DNA of 64,000 nucleotides from Geosiphon pyriformis (lineage: Eukaryota; Glomeromycota; Glomeromycetes; Archaeosporales; Geosiphonaceae). Shown piece by piece: positions 1 to 12,819 of this stretch; positions within the stretch are counted from its first letter, which is position 1; each line of letters opens with the position of its first letter. The notes under the pieces were generated by a model. That model saw only the letters and a program-made list of their open reading frames with translations. It was not told the DNA's origin and did no database searches. The stretch covers positions 445,639 to 509,638 of the forward strand of contig JAAOMT010000289.1 of assembly GCA_016748015.1 (NCBI GenBank). Reading direction: 5' to 3'. A program made the position numbers and the translations under genes.

Positions 1-3000
1 TCCTACATACTAGTATTACCAGCATTATCAAGATATTAAGCACCAAGTTATGGATTTGTTATTTGATTTAAAATTCCAAATAATCATCTGTAATATTATA
101 ATACATACTTTAAAGACTTTTTTCTTATTAATAATAAACCAAGTATCAATAAAATGATTAGTTTTTGAATCTTGATTTGGATCTAAGCTTTTTATAATTT
201 GAATTCAAGCTTCTTATGATTTTGGCCATCAACAACTTCAGCTTAAAAACTTTGATAATTGTTTATTTTTTGAATATTTGAACTCACTAAATCAAAGTTT
301 AGAAAACATTTTATTAACTAAGCTTACTACTACTTCTTTTATAATCTTCTATATAGTATCTAAATTATTATAACTTTTTGTACTATTAAATTCAGCTATT
401 TTTTTTGAGAATATGTTTAATAAACACTCTTTAAACTATAATCATTTATTGTTTTTAGTATTTTTAATTCTAAACTTCTATCAATTTCTATTAGTCTGTT
501 TATAATTATTGTTAAGGTAAATACAGTATTTAAAAAACTATTCAAGCCAACTACAACTGAAACTGTCTTGTAATTAGTATTAAAGAATTCAAACACAATG
601 TTAACTTTATGATTAGTAATTGTGAATACCAGATTTTGGTTTACAAGAATAAAATCAATGATGTTCTTAAAGCCTTTGAAATTGCTTTAAGTAGAAGTTT
701 TGGCTAATGAATATCTATTAAACAAGTTAATTAACTCTAGATTTATACAAAATCTGAAACTTGTATTCCTTTTTGAATCATTTTTATTGAAGTTTTTTCT
801 CAATATCATAAAAGTACTGGAGTTAGCTGTCTTGATAATGAAAAAGTTAACTTCCAATGTTTGGTCAAACTTAGCTTTAGCAGAAGTACCAATATACAAA
901 TTTAAGATTATAATTGACAATTTATTTTTGAATAAAAGTTTTATTGAGATAACTTGGCCAGAAATTTTTTCTATCTTAGAAACATATTGAGCCAGTAAAT
1001 TGTTTATAATAATAATAATTTTAGCACTAAGAAAACTTTTATTTAAACCAAATGTAAAAATTTACATATCTTCAAACTTATTTATAATTCATAGTTTAAT
1101 GCTAGACCTTAATTTTGTTTTTATAATAATCAAAACCATATTCTTTAATTCCATATGTCAGCAAATAATATCTTTCTACTTAGCAAAGACATTAATATCT
1201 TGAACATTGTATGTAGCAAATTTCCAAACCAAATTACTTATAGAAATGAAAAAAATATCAAAGAACTTAAGCCAGGATACAACTGATCCAATCTTTCTAA
1301 AACTGAATTAACAGAAACTTTTAGAACCACTATTTTGGATTTTAATTTATTTACTTTAATGGTCAAAATTTTTGATCTACTTAAATCCAAATCTGAAACC
1401 ATATTATTTATAACTAAAAAAAAGTAAATAAATAATACAGATGAGTTATCCAAAACCATATTTAAATTCAATTTTGAATTTAAAAAAACAAACACCATAG
1501 AAAATAAAATTGAAAAATAGATACCAGAGATACCAGATCTACACTGCTTAATTTTTATACAATACCTAACACTTGATCAGCCAAAAGCTCTAAAAAGTAT
1601 TTCAAGGAGGCCAAATAAGTGCTAATAAATAAATTATCTTAAGTAACTATAAGAATTTTTTTTATAGATAATATATCAGAAAAAAGGGATTCAAAACCAA
1701 AACCAGAGCAAGTTTTATCAAAAGAGACAGTAAGTAAAACCATCTGCATCCAAAATTTGTCATCAAAAACAGTAAAATAGAAAATAAAAACATTTTTTTA
1801 GTGTATAATTTAGCTAGCTAAAGACAATTCTCTTTTAATGCAATTTTTTTATATATTTTCTTAGAAAACAAGACACAAACACCTAATATATCACACTCCA
1901 AAACTAAATGTTTGAAATATTTATATCTTTTACAACAAACTAGATTTATCCTAGCCCAAAAAAGCTTAATACTGCCCAAAATAAACTGTGTAAAAAGCTA
2001 ATTCTAATTTTTTTTTTGAATTAAAGCCAACTACTGTACAGCAAACTCTATTGTTATTTTTAAATAATTAATTAATAATATATGTTTTTTTACTAGTCTT
2101 TTTAACAAGAGTATCAAGATTATAAACAATTGTTATCATTGGCAAGATAAAAAAAAGGGCTTTAAATTAGTTCTTAAACATTTAAATATCTTAATCTTCT
2201 ATAGTTTTGGTTATACATACTGAATTTTTCTTGATTAAAAATAAATATTTTAAAGTCAATTAATCTGTTTGAGTTAATTTGGCAAACTCTATCACAGTTT
2301 TTTGTCATATTTCAATAAGTTAGATTTTGATTAATACAATTTGACCAAACTTGAATATTACAGCAATGATTATTTTTTTTAATATATTTATAGAAATTTT
2401 TTTAATTATTACAGCCTGATTTGAGCACACTTTTTGTTTTTTAATATTGTTGTTTATAATAATTTTCTTATTTTTAGCCAATAATATAGCCTTTTTTATA
2501 TATTTTTTATATGTAAATATTAATTAGATAATTTTTTTAAATTTTGAAGAGCTAATAATCTTCTCAAAACTATTGATAGATGAAAATTTTTTTCTAATGA
2601 ATTAAGTTTTTGCCATTGTCAATTTTTTTTTCACAGCTAAAAAATTAATATTTAATATAAAAGATTTTTTTACTGTTACTTTAACCTGAATCTTTACTAT
2701 TTTAGAATCAATTTATCTTTTATTAAGAAAGATATTGAAAGAAGAAAAAAAGAAACTTTTATTTTTATCTATTCTAAAGTCAATTATACCAATAAAAAAG
2801 CCATCATCCAAATCAGTATTAAATCTCTTAGCTTTGAAAATTGTCACAGCTGAACCAAAAAAAGAATCATTACTAGATTTTATTATAATATTACTAATTT
2901 TGTTATTACTGAACTTACTATCTATGTTTAAATATATGTTGTCATTAAAACCAAATTTAACCAAAAAGATTTTTTTTTTATTACCAAAATGTTTAATATT

Positions 3001-3040
3001 ATCTACAGAAATTTTTTTTTTTGAAAAAAAATACTACTAA
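1..3040 (-). mobile_element. Degraded LINE retrotransposon (copy A), runs off left edge
   Basis: Minus-strand remains of a non-LTR retrotransposon. Reading leftwards, about 3010-2560 matches the ORF1 N-terminal half of the better preserved LINE at 32450 (a VKKSFILNIN block against VRKSFALDIN there). 1498-1238 encodes the ORF1 C-terminal coiled coil ending near VLERLDQLYPG. About 1200-1 carries the apurinic endonuclease domain: the block around 790-850 reads NFNKNDSKRNTSF against NFNKNGSRKCASF in the other copy, followed by a NIIDFILVNQNLV block at about 690-620. Stops and frameshifts are everywhere and the piece is strongly AT-shifted, so it is dead. The reverse transcriptase would lie left of the window. 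Family assignment rests on colinearity with the other copies here. Confidence 0.75.
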
Positions 3041-4086
3041 TAAGACCATAAAAAGCCTTTTTGAGCACTTTTTTTTTAAATATATTGCTACTTGAAACAG
3101 TTTTTAGGTGTATTATAAAAGGATTATTAACTTAAGAAATGTTGAAAAAAATATACTTTAGAAAAATAAAAAAAACTTTTTTTTCGAAAAAATGCTTTTT
3201 GGAGAATTTTAAACATAAAAAAAAGAAGTTTTTTTTTAATTTAATGTTTTTTTAATTATAAATAAACTTAAATTTGACAATAATAATATTATTATAATTT
3301 AAAATTTAATTAAAATTATAAAAGCATAAAAAATTAATTAATACAATAATAATTTATATAATAATAATTATCAAATAATATTAGCAATAATTATCATATT
3401 ACAATAATAATAAACACAATTTAAAAATATCAAAAATAAAGTATTATTATATATCTTATAAAATTATAAACACATATATATAGTTTTAATATTAAAATTT
3501 CATTATTATAAATATTAAATATTTAAATAAATTTTTAAATTAATTAAAAAAAATAAAAATATAACATTAAAAATTTATTTATCATTATAAATTTATTATA
3601 AAAGTTATTTATTTTTATTTTTAATAAAACTATTATTTATTAATTGAATTTATTAAAAAAATAATCTTTAATTAAAATTATTTATATTATTACTAATTAA
3701 TTAAAAAATTCATAAAAAATACTTAAAATTATTAATATTCTGTGTTTTTAGATTAAAAAAACATTTTAAACAATTATAATAATAATAGATAAATTTTAAA
3801 TTAATTTTTGAAAAAAATATATATTATATACAATAAAAATAAAAAATAAAAAAAATTTACATAATAATTTTAATATAAAACTTTTAATAATATTATATAA
3901 TCAGAAATAAAAAACTTATGAAAGATTAATTATAAATTTAAATTAAGATTATTAATATTAAATATTTTTAAAAAACAATCATATAAATTATAAAAATAAA
4001 AATATAGTAAATTATATACTTAATTTATTAAATAAAAATTCATGTTTTTTATATTATCTAATATTTTTTTTTATTATGAATTTAAT
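3041..4086. other. AT-rich spacer without genes
   Basis: Almost pure A/T with short homopolymers and no sustained open frame on either strand. It may include the eroded 5' end of LINE copy A, but nothing can be aligned by eye. Confidence 0.7.
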
Positions 4087-4244
4087 GAGTATGATCTAAT
4101 TATTATCTAGAAATTAGGACCAAACTAAGTGATTCAAGGCTAAATATGGTTTACGCACTTACTACATATAACCAGCTACTCAAGCCAGTTCAGGCTATAC
4201 TACATTGATGTACCAGAAGAAAACTTATCCAAAAAAGACATTTT
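4087..4244. repeat. Repeat segment shared with 57108-57260
   Basis: The stretch from about 4090 to 4220 aligns by eye with 57108-57260 on the same strand. Shared blocks include ATCTAG, GGACCAAA/GAACCAAA, the CTACATATAACCAGCTACT / CTATATATAACTAGTTACT pair and the CTACATTGATG / CTACACTAATG pair. Differences are mostly C/T and G/A. It lies immediately 3' of ORF1 of LINE copy B, so it is probably that element's downstream non-coding part. Confidence 0.6.
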
Positions 4245-6323
4245 TTAAACAATCTCAAATAATGTAGTACTATTATTAATTAATCCAACCAACCACTTAG
4301 CTGTTTTAAAGGCATCAGTCTTTATAGCAGCAGATTCATGTTTCCAAAGAGACATTAAATTAGAAAACATATCATCATCAAAAGATGACAAACTTATATG
4401 AAAGCCAGACATATCAACATCCTCAAAACCACACTCAGTTTTTAGAGTGACCACTTTTCACTCCAACTTATCAACAGCTTTGCTAAAGGTACTCATGTAA
4501 ACCAAAACTTTGTTGACTCTGAGGCCAAGAGCAGAACTTGAAACCAGATTATCATTAACAAATTGTTCAAAAACTTTGACCATAGAGCCAACAGACTTAA
4601 CAATAGATTCAACCAAAACAGAAAGTTTGGCCAAATTAGATTCCAGAAACACCAGCTGAGAAAACACCAAAGAATTTACAACAGCAACAGGAAAAACAGC
4701 AGCCACCAAAGAAAAAAACCCAGAAAAAACAGAGGGAACAAATGCCTTTGCATAAGACAAAGAACCAACAAAATATGGTTTAAACATCTTGGGAGTTTTA
4801 GAAGGGGGAGGTGGAGCAACCTTATAGTCCACGGCCAAGTGGTCTATTTCTTGACATTAAAAACAATGCTAACAACCAGAAGTTTCTTACCAGATATGGC
4901 ACTTTCTTAGTGTACCAGTTTTAATAACAGCAAAGTCCAAATCAGCTTGAGAGTCAAACATAATTAGAGTAAAGTAAAAACAATGACCAAAATTAGAAGA
5001 CTAAGGAATAAAACAAGACTAACCACCAATTTAAGAAACCATATCACTGATTTTAAAGACAGTACAGCCAGAAGAAAGATTGACCAACTTGGTCTTAAAC
5101 CTATTACAAGACACAATTGTTTCTTGTTGATTCACAATAAGAAAAATCCGAATACTATTTTTGCTTACCAAAACTGACCAGTAACTAAGAGCAGATATGA
5201 CAGCAACCAAATTCTCAAAATGAACTATAACATATTGCCAAATGTCAGCAGGCTTTAGTACAACATGAGTAATTACACCAAAAACACTAAGAGCTGTTTT
5301 AATATCAGCAGCAGACACATTCAAAGACACATTATGCAGTGCAACAGCAGTAGAAGAAGAGCCAAACTCAGAAACCACCAAGGACTTGGCAATTTTAAGA
5401 GTGGCCAAATATACAGAGCTTGTAAGCTTAACCAAAATTACAGCTTTCAAAGATACTTGAGAAGCAAACTTCACACAAAACAGCTTTATATTGTCTTTTA
5501 ATACTGACTTTACATCCAGAAAACCATGTACAGACTGAAAAACAGTCTTAACATGAGCCAATTTGATCTTAAAAGTAGTATCAGACACCAAAGTAGAGAC
5601 CACCCACCCAGCAAACCTTTGATGACTAGCAATAGTTTTCCAAGCACCACCAGAAGTAGTACCAGAAACTAGAGGAGAAGATGATTCAGTTTCTATTTGA
5701 TCAGTCCAGTTCTCAAAAACAGATGACCCAATAGAAGAAGATTGTTTTGTTTCTAAAACTGGTGATGATTTATTGGAAAACACCACATTTGGCAACACAG
5801 CCAGTGGTTGATTTAGGCCTATCTTGAATAACGTGTTGAATAATGCTATGGAGATTTCATCTAAGATCTCATTGGAAACCACAAAAGAATTCGATATAAC
5901 AATAGTAGAGGCAAGCAACTGCTCTCACTTTTTTGAACTTTTGGTCTTTTTGACCATTTTTTTTGAAGAGAAGATGCTAGCAGCACCAGATGTAAAAGCT
6001 ATGGAAGGGAAGACCAGCTTGTTAATTAGTCTATTATTAAACACTTTTGGGCTCTTAATAGGGGTGGAGACAACACTAGAACTAACCCAAGTGTGTTTCT
6101 TTAAAGAAACTTTGACTAGTAAAAAACCAGCCAAAGATGAGGAAGTTGTTTCAGTAACCACCAAAGACAGCTTATCATGATTACTGGGTAAAGGAAAGAC
6201 TTCTAAAACGTTTTGCTTAGTTGCTTCTACAACAGAAAAAGCTTCTCTGGTTGAAATTTTATTAGATATTTTAGAACAGATATCAGGTGCAGCTTTTTTA
6301 CTCTTTGTTTTAGTCATGGTCAT
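4245..6323 (-). mobile_element. LINE ORF1-only fragment (copy B)
   Basis: Minus-strand ORF1-type protein of a LINE from another subfamily than copies A and C. It starts at the ATG at 6323 with a basic, Ser-rich N-terminus. An RRM-like fold follows at about 5500-5150 (SLNVSAADIKTALSVFGVIT block). At about 4880-4830 there is a zinc knuckle of the CX2CX4HX4C type in which the last Cys is now Tyr (CFQCQEIDHLAVDYK). A long helical C-terminus runs to 4245. Only a few stops break it (for example a TGA between 5925 and 5918), so it is clearly less decayed than copy A. No endonuclease or reverse transcriptase follows. Confidence 0.7.
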
Positions 6324-8279
6324 AAAATTAAGGAGACAAAAAATATGGTTTTATTTATCTAATATATAATAATAAGATAGTCTTTTAAATAAAATGAATT
6401 ATTGTTTTTTTTAAGTAAATAAATTTTTTTTTTAAAATTATTGTTAATATTTATAATTAAATTTTTTTTTTGTTCTTAAATATTAATAATTTTTTTTTAA
6501 ATATAATATTTTACTTTTTAATTTATATAATTATTAACATAAAATTATAAAATTATAAATAATTAATATATTGTAATAATTAACTAATAAATTTTTTTTA
6601 ATAAATTCTAAATTTCTTTTTTTTTAAAAAAATATTGTATTTTTTTATTTATGTAAAAATTAATAAGTTTAAAAGGTTTTTGAAATATTTGCTAATAACT
6701 TAGATATTATTATTAATATTATTAATTTTGTTTATAATATTACAATTTGTTATAAGTTAAATATTTGGTTTTTAAATATTAAGTTAAAAAAGTTTTATAA
6801 GTTTAATAATTTAATTTTTAACTAATAATTTGATTTTTATTAATGTTAATAGTTTAATATTACATAGTTTAATGTAAATATTCGCAAAATTGGCTTTATT
6901 TATAATATTATAATTAATTTTAATTTAGATTTTACTTTGTTTTTAGCATTTTTAAAGTATAATAATAATAATTTTGCTTTTTATAACATAAATATATAAT
7001 ATAACTTTAATTGGTTTAAATAACTAGTCATATATAAAAAATACATAAGCCATACTTATTTTAAAATCTTTTATAATTATATTATAATAAGTAATAATTA
7101 TAAAATTAATAAAAAAAATTAAAATTAAAAATTAAATTACATAATATTTATTATTATAATAATTTTATAAAGTGGTTGGGCTGCACTTGTAAAACAATTA
7201 ATATAAAAATTTTTTATAAATTTTAGGTAATTTGCTTTTGTAAATTCTAAGTTTGTTATATTTGCTATTTATTATTAATAATACTTTGTTTTTTGTAGTT
7301 TATATTTTATAAAAGCACTAAATATTATAAAAAAATATATTAAATTATAATTTTTAACTTGGTATTGTAAATATTTAAAAAATTTGATGTATTTAAAAGT
7401 TTTTGTAATTAAATATTTTGTATAAAAAACAAAAATTTAAGTTTTAATAATTGGTAATATTTTATGTTTTATTTTTTTAATATAATAATTAGTTTATTTT
7501 GGTGTTTTTTATTTTTTTAATAAGCTATTTAATTATTAATAAGTTAATTTTATAATGTTATAATTAATTAATTTAATTAAATCAAATAATAAAAATAATC
7601 AAAAAAAGTAAAATAAAAATAAAAATTAATATTTTATTAATATTATATTTAAAAATTATTGTTTTAATATATTAAAATTCTTAAATATATACTTTTAATA
7701 TCTGTTGTTTTAATAAATAAAACAACTAAAATAAGTAATTTAATAATTTAATAAATAAATTTATTTTAAATAAAAAATTTGAAGTTTAATTATTAATAAA
7801 ATAGAATTTGCTTTAATAATTAAATATATATATATTTTTTAATATACTATTATATATATATAATTTTTATAATATAAAATATTCTGGTATTTTTAATTAT
7901 TTTTACATTTTTTTTTAAGTTATTCTGATATTTTTAAAATTTTTACAGATATTTTTAAAATTTTTAATATTATATTATTATTTTTTATTTTTAATTATGT
8001 TATATAATACAAATTAATATTTTTCTATTTTTTTTTTAAGTAATAATATATATTTTAGCAAATTACAAATTATTTTAACAAATTATCAAGTATTTTAATA
8101 AACTGTTAAAAATTTTAACAAATTTTTAAATGTTATATAGTTTAAAATATTGCATATAATTATCATATTTAATTATATTAAAAATATTTGATTAATATTA
8201 TATACTAATTGATAATAAAAATTATAAAAATAATTTTATGCTATTTAATAACTCAATTTTTGCTTAATAATACTGTTTT
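6324..8279. other. AT-rich spacer without genes
   Basis: Very AT-rich, including TA dinucleotide runs near 7825-7865. No frame, RNA gene or repeat unit could be supported. Slightly less extreme patches around 6890-7020 may be old transposon debris. Confidence 0.7.
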
Positions 8280-8764
8280 AAATGATTTTGATAAAATGAT
8301 TCTTGTTAATTTAAAGTCTGCTGGCTAATGCTACTTTTGCTTGCTGCTTTATGCTGGTAAAAAAACAATGTTAAAATTCTGTCTTTAATTAATCAAAAAA
8401 AAAGATTGTTTTTTATAATGTTTTTAAGACTAAATTAATCTGGTTGCATAACCTTTGAAATTAATGAATTGATTTCTCAGGTTCATGGTTGGACCTGTTT
8501 TATTTTCCATTTTTCTGACTCTGCTAGACAGCTGAAATATGCAATTGTTACTTTTGGTTTTCAAAAAGATCTAAAAACTACAATTGTTAAGACTGATATC
8601 TTGAAGAAGTGTTGTATCTGGTGAAAAACCCTGGTTGTTGATGCTGTTTCAGATGTCAAAACTCAAATCATTTGGCTGCAAATTGCAAAGTGTCTCCCAT
8701 ATCGTTTAACATGTCTGAACATTGTCCTACCTGATCATATTTGGGCAAATTTATCTTCCGCTTG
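8280..8764 (+). mobile_element. LINE ORF1 remnant with zinc knuckle (copy E)
   Basis: Plus-strand remnant related to copies B and C. About 8465-8620 reads as the second RRM-like segment ending in KTDILKKCCIW followed by a stop, matching KTGTLRKCHIW in copy B. After a frame change, about 8640-8695 encodes an intact CX2CX4HX4C knuckle (CFRCQNSNHLAANC). It then stops abruptly next to the 3' end of the gene on the other strand at 8765. Short, frameshifted and not functional. Confidence 0.6.
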
Positions 8765-9400
8765 CTACGTGTCGAAGTAGAGTATTGATAAGCTATCTGG
8801 GGCTGGTATGTGCTTCATGAGACGTGTTTGTTGTTTGCAAAGGGGTGCCTGAGTTCTAATGATACAAAATAATAAGTAAGTCAAATAGTAACCTGATCCA
8901 ATATCTGCCTTGTACTTCTAGTGGCAGATGGAGCGTGCATCTTTATCTGCTGCGTAAATTCCTGTTTGACTGCCAACTTTTGTTCAGCCTTTAGAAACAT
9001 CAGCAAGAAATTAACTGGTTATTGCTCGAAAAGATAACAATAAACGAAAAGATGATTTCTACCTTTAGTACATCGATATGGTTCACAGTCATTTTCTCAA
9101 ACCAAAACCTGTCTATGCAACCTGATTTCTTTGAATCAGTCTCGTACAAGATGAGTATAATAAAAGATATATAGTTACCATCACAGAGAGATGAAGATAT
9201 CTGTAACTAATATTAGCAAATTGACTGCAAAATCAGTAAGTTGGCTGCAGCGGAGACAAAGTCCCATGGGTAGCATACAATGACAAACTAATCTGCAGCA
9301 GTCGAGACACTGTAGTTTATAAAGCCTACCTTAAACCGCAGCGCAAGGCCCATTGCATTCCTCTTTTCTCCGTCTGTGCGGTGCTCTCCTATGATCTGTA
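8765..9400 (-). CDS. Unrecognised spliced gene, 3' part
   Basis: I do not recognise the family. On the minus strand four exons join in one frame: about 9400-9330, 9128-9063, 8988-8893 and 8848-8765, ending in TAG. Donors are GTAGGC, GTAGAA and GTTACT, acceptors are AAAG, AAAG and CTCAG, and all junctions are phase 0. The readable peptide contains EHRTDGEKRNAMGLALRFK, then KSGCIDRFWFEKMTVNHIDV, then a Lys/Gln-rich helix, and ends in SILYFDT. The start lies upstream of 9400 and was not resolved. The phase agreement across three junctions is the main argument that this is a real gene. Little else supports it. Confidence 0.4.
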
Positions 9401-10057
9401 ACTGTGTGTTTGAATCTCTTTACTAGATTCTTATCCAAAACGTAGTTGGCAGTTCATGCCTCGAAATATTCTAGCAGATCCCAATTCTCGCAAGGAGCGC
9501 TTAAAAAATACTCAAATCCAGGTCCAGGGCTATCAATGTCATACAACATGATAAGTTACAATCTACAGTGACAAGATGGAAATGTTGCAATGTTAGCTTC
9601 AGCATTATGAAAATGTCGATATCTTAGCGCCAAACAGGCTTGAAAAAAAAGGTGAGATCTACTGTAGGCAGTGTTGGCCTTCAGGAAAATACGCATATAA
9701 CAAACGGGAATAGAGCGTAGTGGGTGCGTGGGTTTAAAGAGTATAACCCACTGCCTGTTTCGCGTTTCGCGTTTGGTTACTTACAGGCAAGACAAAAGAG
9801 AATAATAAAAAGCGCCCATATTTTTGATCATTTCAACAAGTACCTATATATAAGTAATATACAAATGAGACAATATTTAAAATTATAAACTAATTCAGTA
9901 GTGCGACACGCGAAAACGTAGGTTTTCAATTTCAGAATCTACTTGTAACGATGTCGCGTTAAAGAACCACTAAGTCACTACACATGACGTCATATGTTCA
10001 GCCCAAAATCATTATAATCTTCTGAGGAATTTAGCTTTTCCTAAAAACTTTTTTAGC
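9401..10057. other. Intergenic region, upstream of MIC60
   Basis: No complete gene seen. It may hold the unresolved 5' exon or exons of the minus-strand gene at 8765, for example an open stretch near 9560-9470. The right part is the MIC60 promoter. Confidence 0.45.
9985..9992. promoter_or_regulatory. Palindromic CRE/ATF-type site TGACGTCA
   Basis: A perfect TGACGTCA palindrome lies 66 bp upstream of the MIC60 start codon. This is the consensus for CREB/ATF-type bZIP factors. Use by the cell is inferred from position only. Confidence 0.35.
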
Positions 10058-12157
10058 ATGTTTAGGGCCTTTCGCTTGCCCTCGAGGACTAGGCTGCAAA
10101 ACCAGTTTATATCATCTACATTTTTTTACACTGGGCAGTTCTCGGTTCAGGGCCATGTTTTTAAAGGGGCAAAGGTACAGTTCGCTTTGAAAGCAATCCT
10201 ACAGGTTTAAGTCGATTGTGTTATCTCATATATTTTAATATTCTCAGAGATATAAGAGTAAGAAGATTAAACAAGCTAATGGAAAAAATAACGAACTCAA
10301 ACTTTCAGCACCTACGCCTTCTTCATTAAATAAAGATTTAATTACGCCACAGAACACACCTGAAGTGAATGGTATAAACATCGATTCTACATTAGAGTCA
10401 AATTCTTCAGTGCCCGAAAACACTCTGGAATCAAAAGCTTTTCAAGATTCGGAAACACAAGCGCAGAATACGGACGGAATCACGGTAATAGAGGAAGAAA
10501 CCTCGACACCAAAAGACTATAAATGGGTCGCCAAACTCTTCATAGCGGTTGTACTTTTGAGTAGTGGGGTCTATGGTGTAGGAGTTTATAAATCAATTCA
10601 TGATGAAAAGTTTCGTGACAAGTTTGAAAAGAACCTCCCAGGAGCAAATAAAATTGTTGAATATGTTGACAATCTGAATAGACAGGGAACTTTTCATAAA
10701 ATCAAAGAACGAACCACAGAGTTGAGTGGAAACGTCACCGATTTCGGAATTAATATTTACACGAATCTGTCTGCTAAAGTTTCAGAACTTTCTAGATTAC
10801 TACAAAAAAAAGTTAAAGGAGAATCACCTGCGGAGATACCTCAAGCTTCTGAAGCACCCGTTTCATCAAATGAACAGGTCTTATTTTCGCAGGATAAAAA
10901 AGACGATGAAATTGATAAGACTTCATCTGATATTGCTCAAAATATTGATAAAGAGATTGAAAAAGCATTTACTTTCTCGCCAAACGAACCGATCCTTAAT
11001 AAACTTCATGAAACAATAAATTTGCTTTCTGAGCTACTTACAAAAGAAGGAATAGCAGATAAAGGCCAAAGTATAATTATAATTGCCACAGAGGATTTGG
11101 AAGAATTAAGAAATCGAATTGAATTTATCAAAGCCGAGGCACCGGCTTTGATACGTGGAGCTTTGGCTGAACAAGAAGTGACATTCAATGCAATTTTGGA
11201 AGATAAAGAAAAGGATTTTACTGAACACATATCTAGTCTAAAGAACGAATTGGGCAAAGAGAGGCAATTCCTTATCCAGGAATTCGAAGCCTACAAGCAG
11301 AAACTTATGGAGCAACACGAGCAATACCTAACCGCAGAATTGTCGCGACAAGCAATTCGACATGCAGAGCAATTGAAGAATGAACTAGTTCGACAAGCAG
11401 TCGCAATGCAAAGGCGATGGATTTGGGAGGTAAATGCTCGAGTTGAGCAGGAACGTGGACGTCGATTAGCACGTCTTGATTATATAAATTCACGTTTAAA
11501 AAAACTGGAGCGCATCAGTTTAGATAACGCTGAACATTTGGACCGCAGTATCAAAGCCCACCGAGTATGGTGCGCATTAAATGCACTAGAGGATGCTGTT
11601 AATCAGCCACATCCTACCCCATTTGTAAATGAAATAACTGCACTCAAAAAGCTATCATTAACTGACGACTTGGTGAGAGTTGTTTTATCGTCCATTGATG
11701 ATGTCGTAGCTACCACAGGCATTGATTCTGTCTCAGATTTAGCAGCGCGGTTTTCAATAGTTCGAGAAGAAGTGCGACGCGCTTCTTTAGCGCCAGAGGA
11801 TGCCGGTTTATTTGCTCACGCACTTTCTCTCATTTTATCGAAGCTCATGTTCCGTAAACATGGACTCGTTCCTGGTGATGATGTTGAGGCCATACTTGCT
11901 CGTGTAGATTATTATCTTAAAGAGCATGATTTAGATAATGCTACCAGACAATTAAATCAGTTGAACGGATGGCCCAAGACAATTGCTCAAGATTGGTTGC
12001 AAGCTGCACGAAATCATTTAGAGGTGCAACAAGCCATACAGGTTTGTGCATTGTAATAATATTGGTAGAAAAGGAACAAGTTACTAAATCAAAAATTGTA
12101 TGTCCTGCTCAGGTAATCGGAATCCAGGCCTTGATATCGAGTTTAGCGGTTCTATAA
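10058..12157 (+). CDS. MIC60: MICOS complex subunit MIC60 (mitofilin)
   Basis: Inner-membrane core protein of the MICOS complex, which shapes mitochondrial crista junctions. Three exons: 10058-10204, 10248-12041 and 12113-12157, with introns of 43 and 71 nt. All junctions are phase 0 and give 661 residues, typical for fungal MIC60. The N-terminus is Arg-rich and Ser-rich like a mitochondrial presequence. A hydrophobic membrane segment lies at about residues 142-163 (WVAKLFIAVVLLSSGVYGVG), then a long coiled coil. The C-terminal mitofilin domain follows (HRVWCALNALEDAV; DWLQAARNHLEVQQAI). The first ATG on the long open frame is internal. Exon 1 was chosen because it supplies the presequence in phase. 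Reading through the second intron would replace the conserved C-terminus by a four-residue tail. Confidence 0.93.
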
Positions 12158-12819
12158 AAGAAATCTGATTCGAAATATGGATATTAAAATCTGCCAAATA
12201 AATCGTGCAGGGCAAAAGGAAATTTTGGATTAATTAGTGTGTGTGAACGCCGGGCAAAAACATTCCTATTCTAAAAGTATACATTCGGTTGAAGAACTAA
12301 ATAGGAGTTGTGAGAAGCACTTTTGAATTCGATAAGGTACGTCGCTGTGAATCTCGGTCACATTGACTGACAAACTCTCTTATCAAAGGATTAGTCTAAT
12401 TGTAAGATCACTTGTGTCGCGATCATGAAATACCAGATGGTAAAAAAAATAAAAATAAAAATCCCATGACGGCTGAGGATAACGCAGTCATAATCGCGAT
12501 TGCCAATATAGCCACCAGTTCCTCGTTAACATGTGAAAATTTAACTTGAGATTCAAATTGTTTTCGTCCGCTTGACACAAGAGAAGTTTATAGACTTTTC
12601 TGGTATATAAATCCAATTTTGTGGATTATTGACGGTCCCAGCAGGTCTTAGAATCATGAATTCATCATGGCCTTCAATATTTAGAAATTCCAGATTATGT
12701 TAATTTTAGCCTTTTTTTAAGTATGCCTCCCATATCAACATCCTAATACCTTTTTGAGTAGAGGCAATTCTAACCAGATATAATTTTTTGTTTTTAAAGA
12801 ATTAAGCTTGTTTTTGGGT
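12158..12819. other. Intergenic region
   Basis: Between the convergent ends of MIC60 and the small minus-strand gene. No coding frame or RNA gene is supported. Confidence 0.6.

Noticed and set aside
700-1203. Plus-strand frames in the left edge block
   Set aside because: The minus strand of the same region aligns with the LINE endonuclease. The plus frames are low-complexity shadows.
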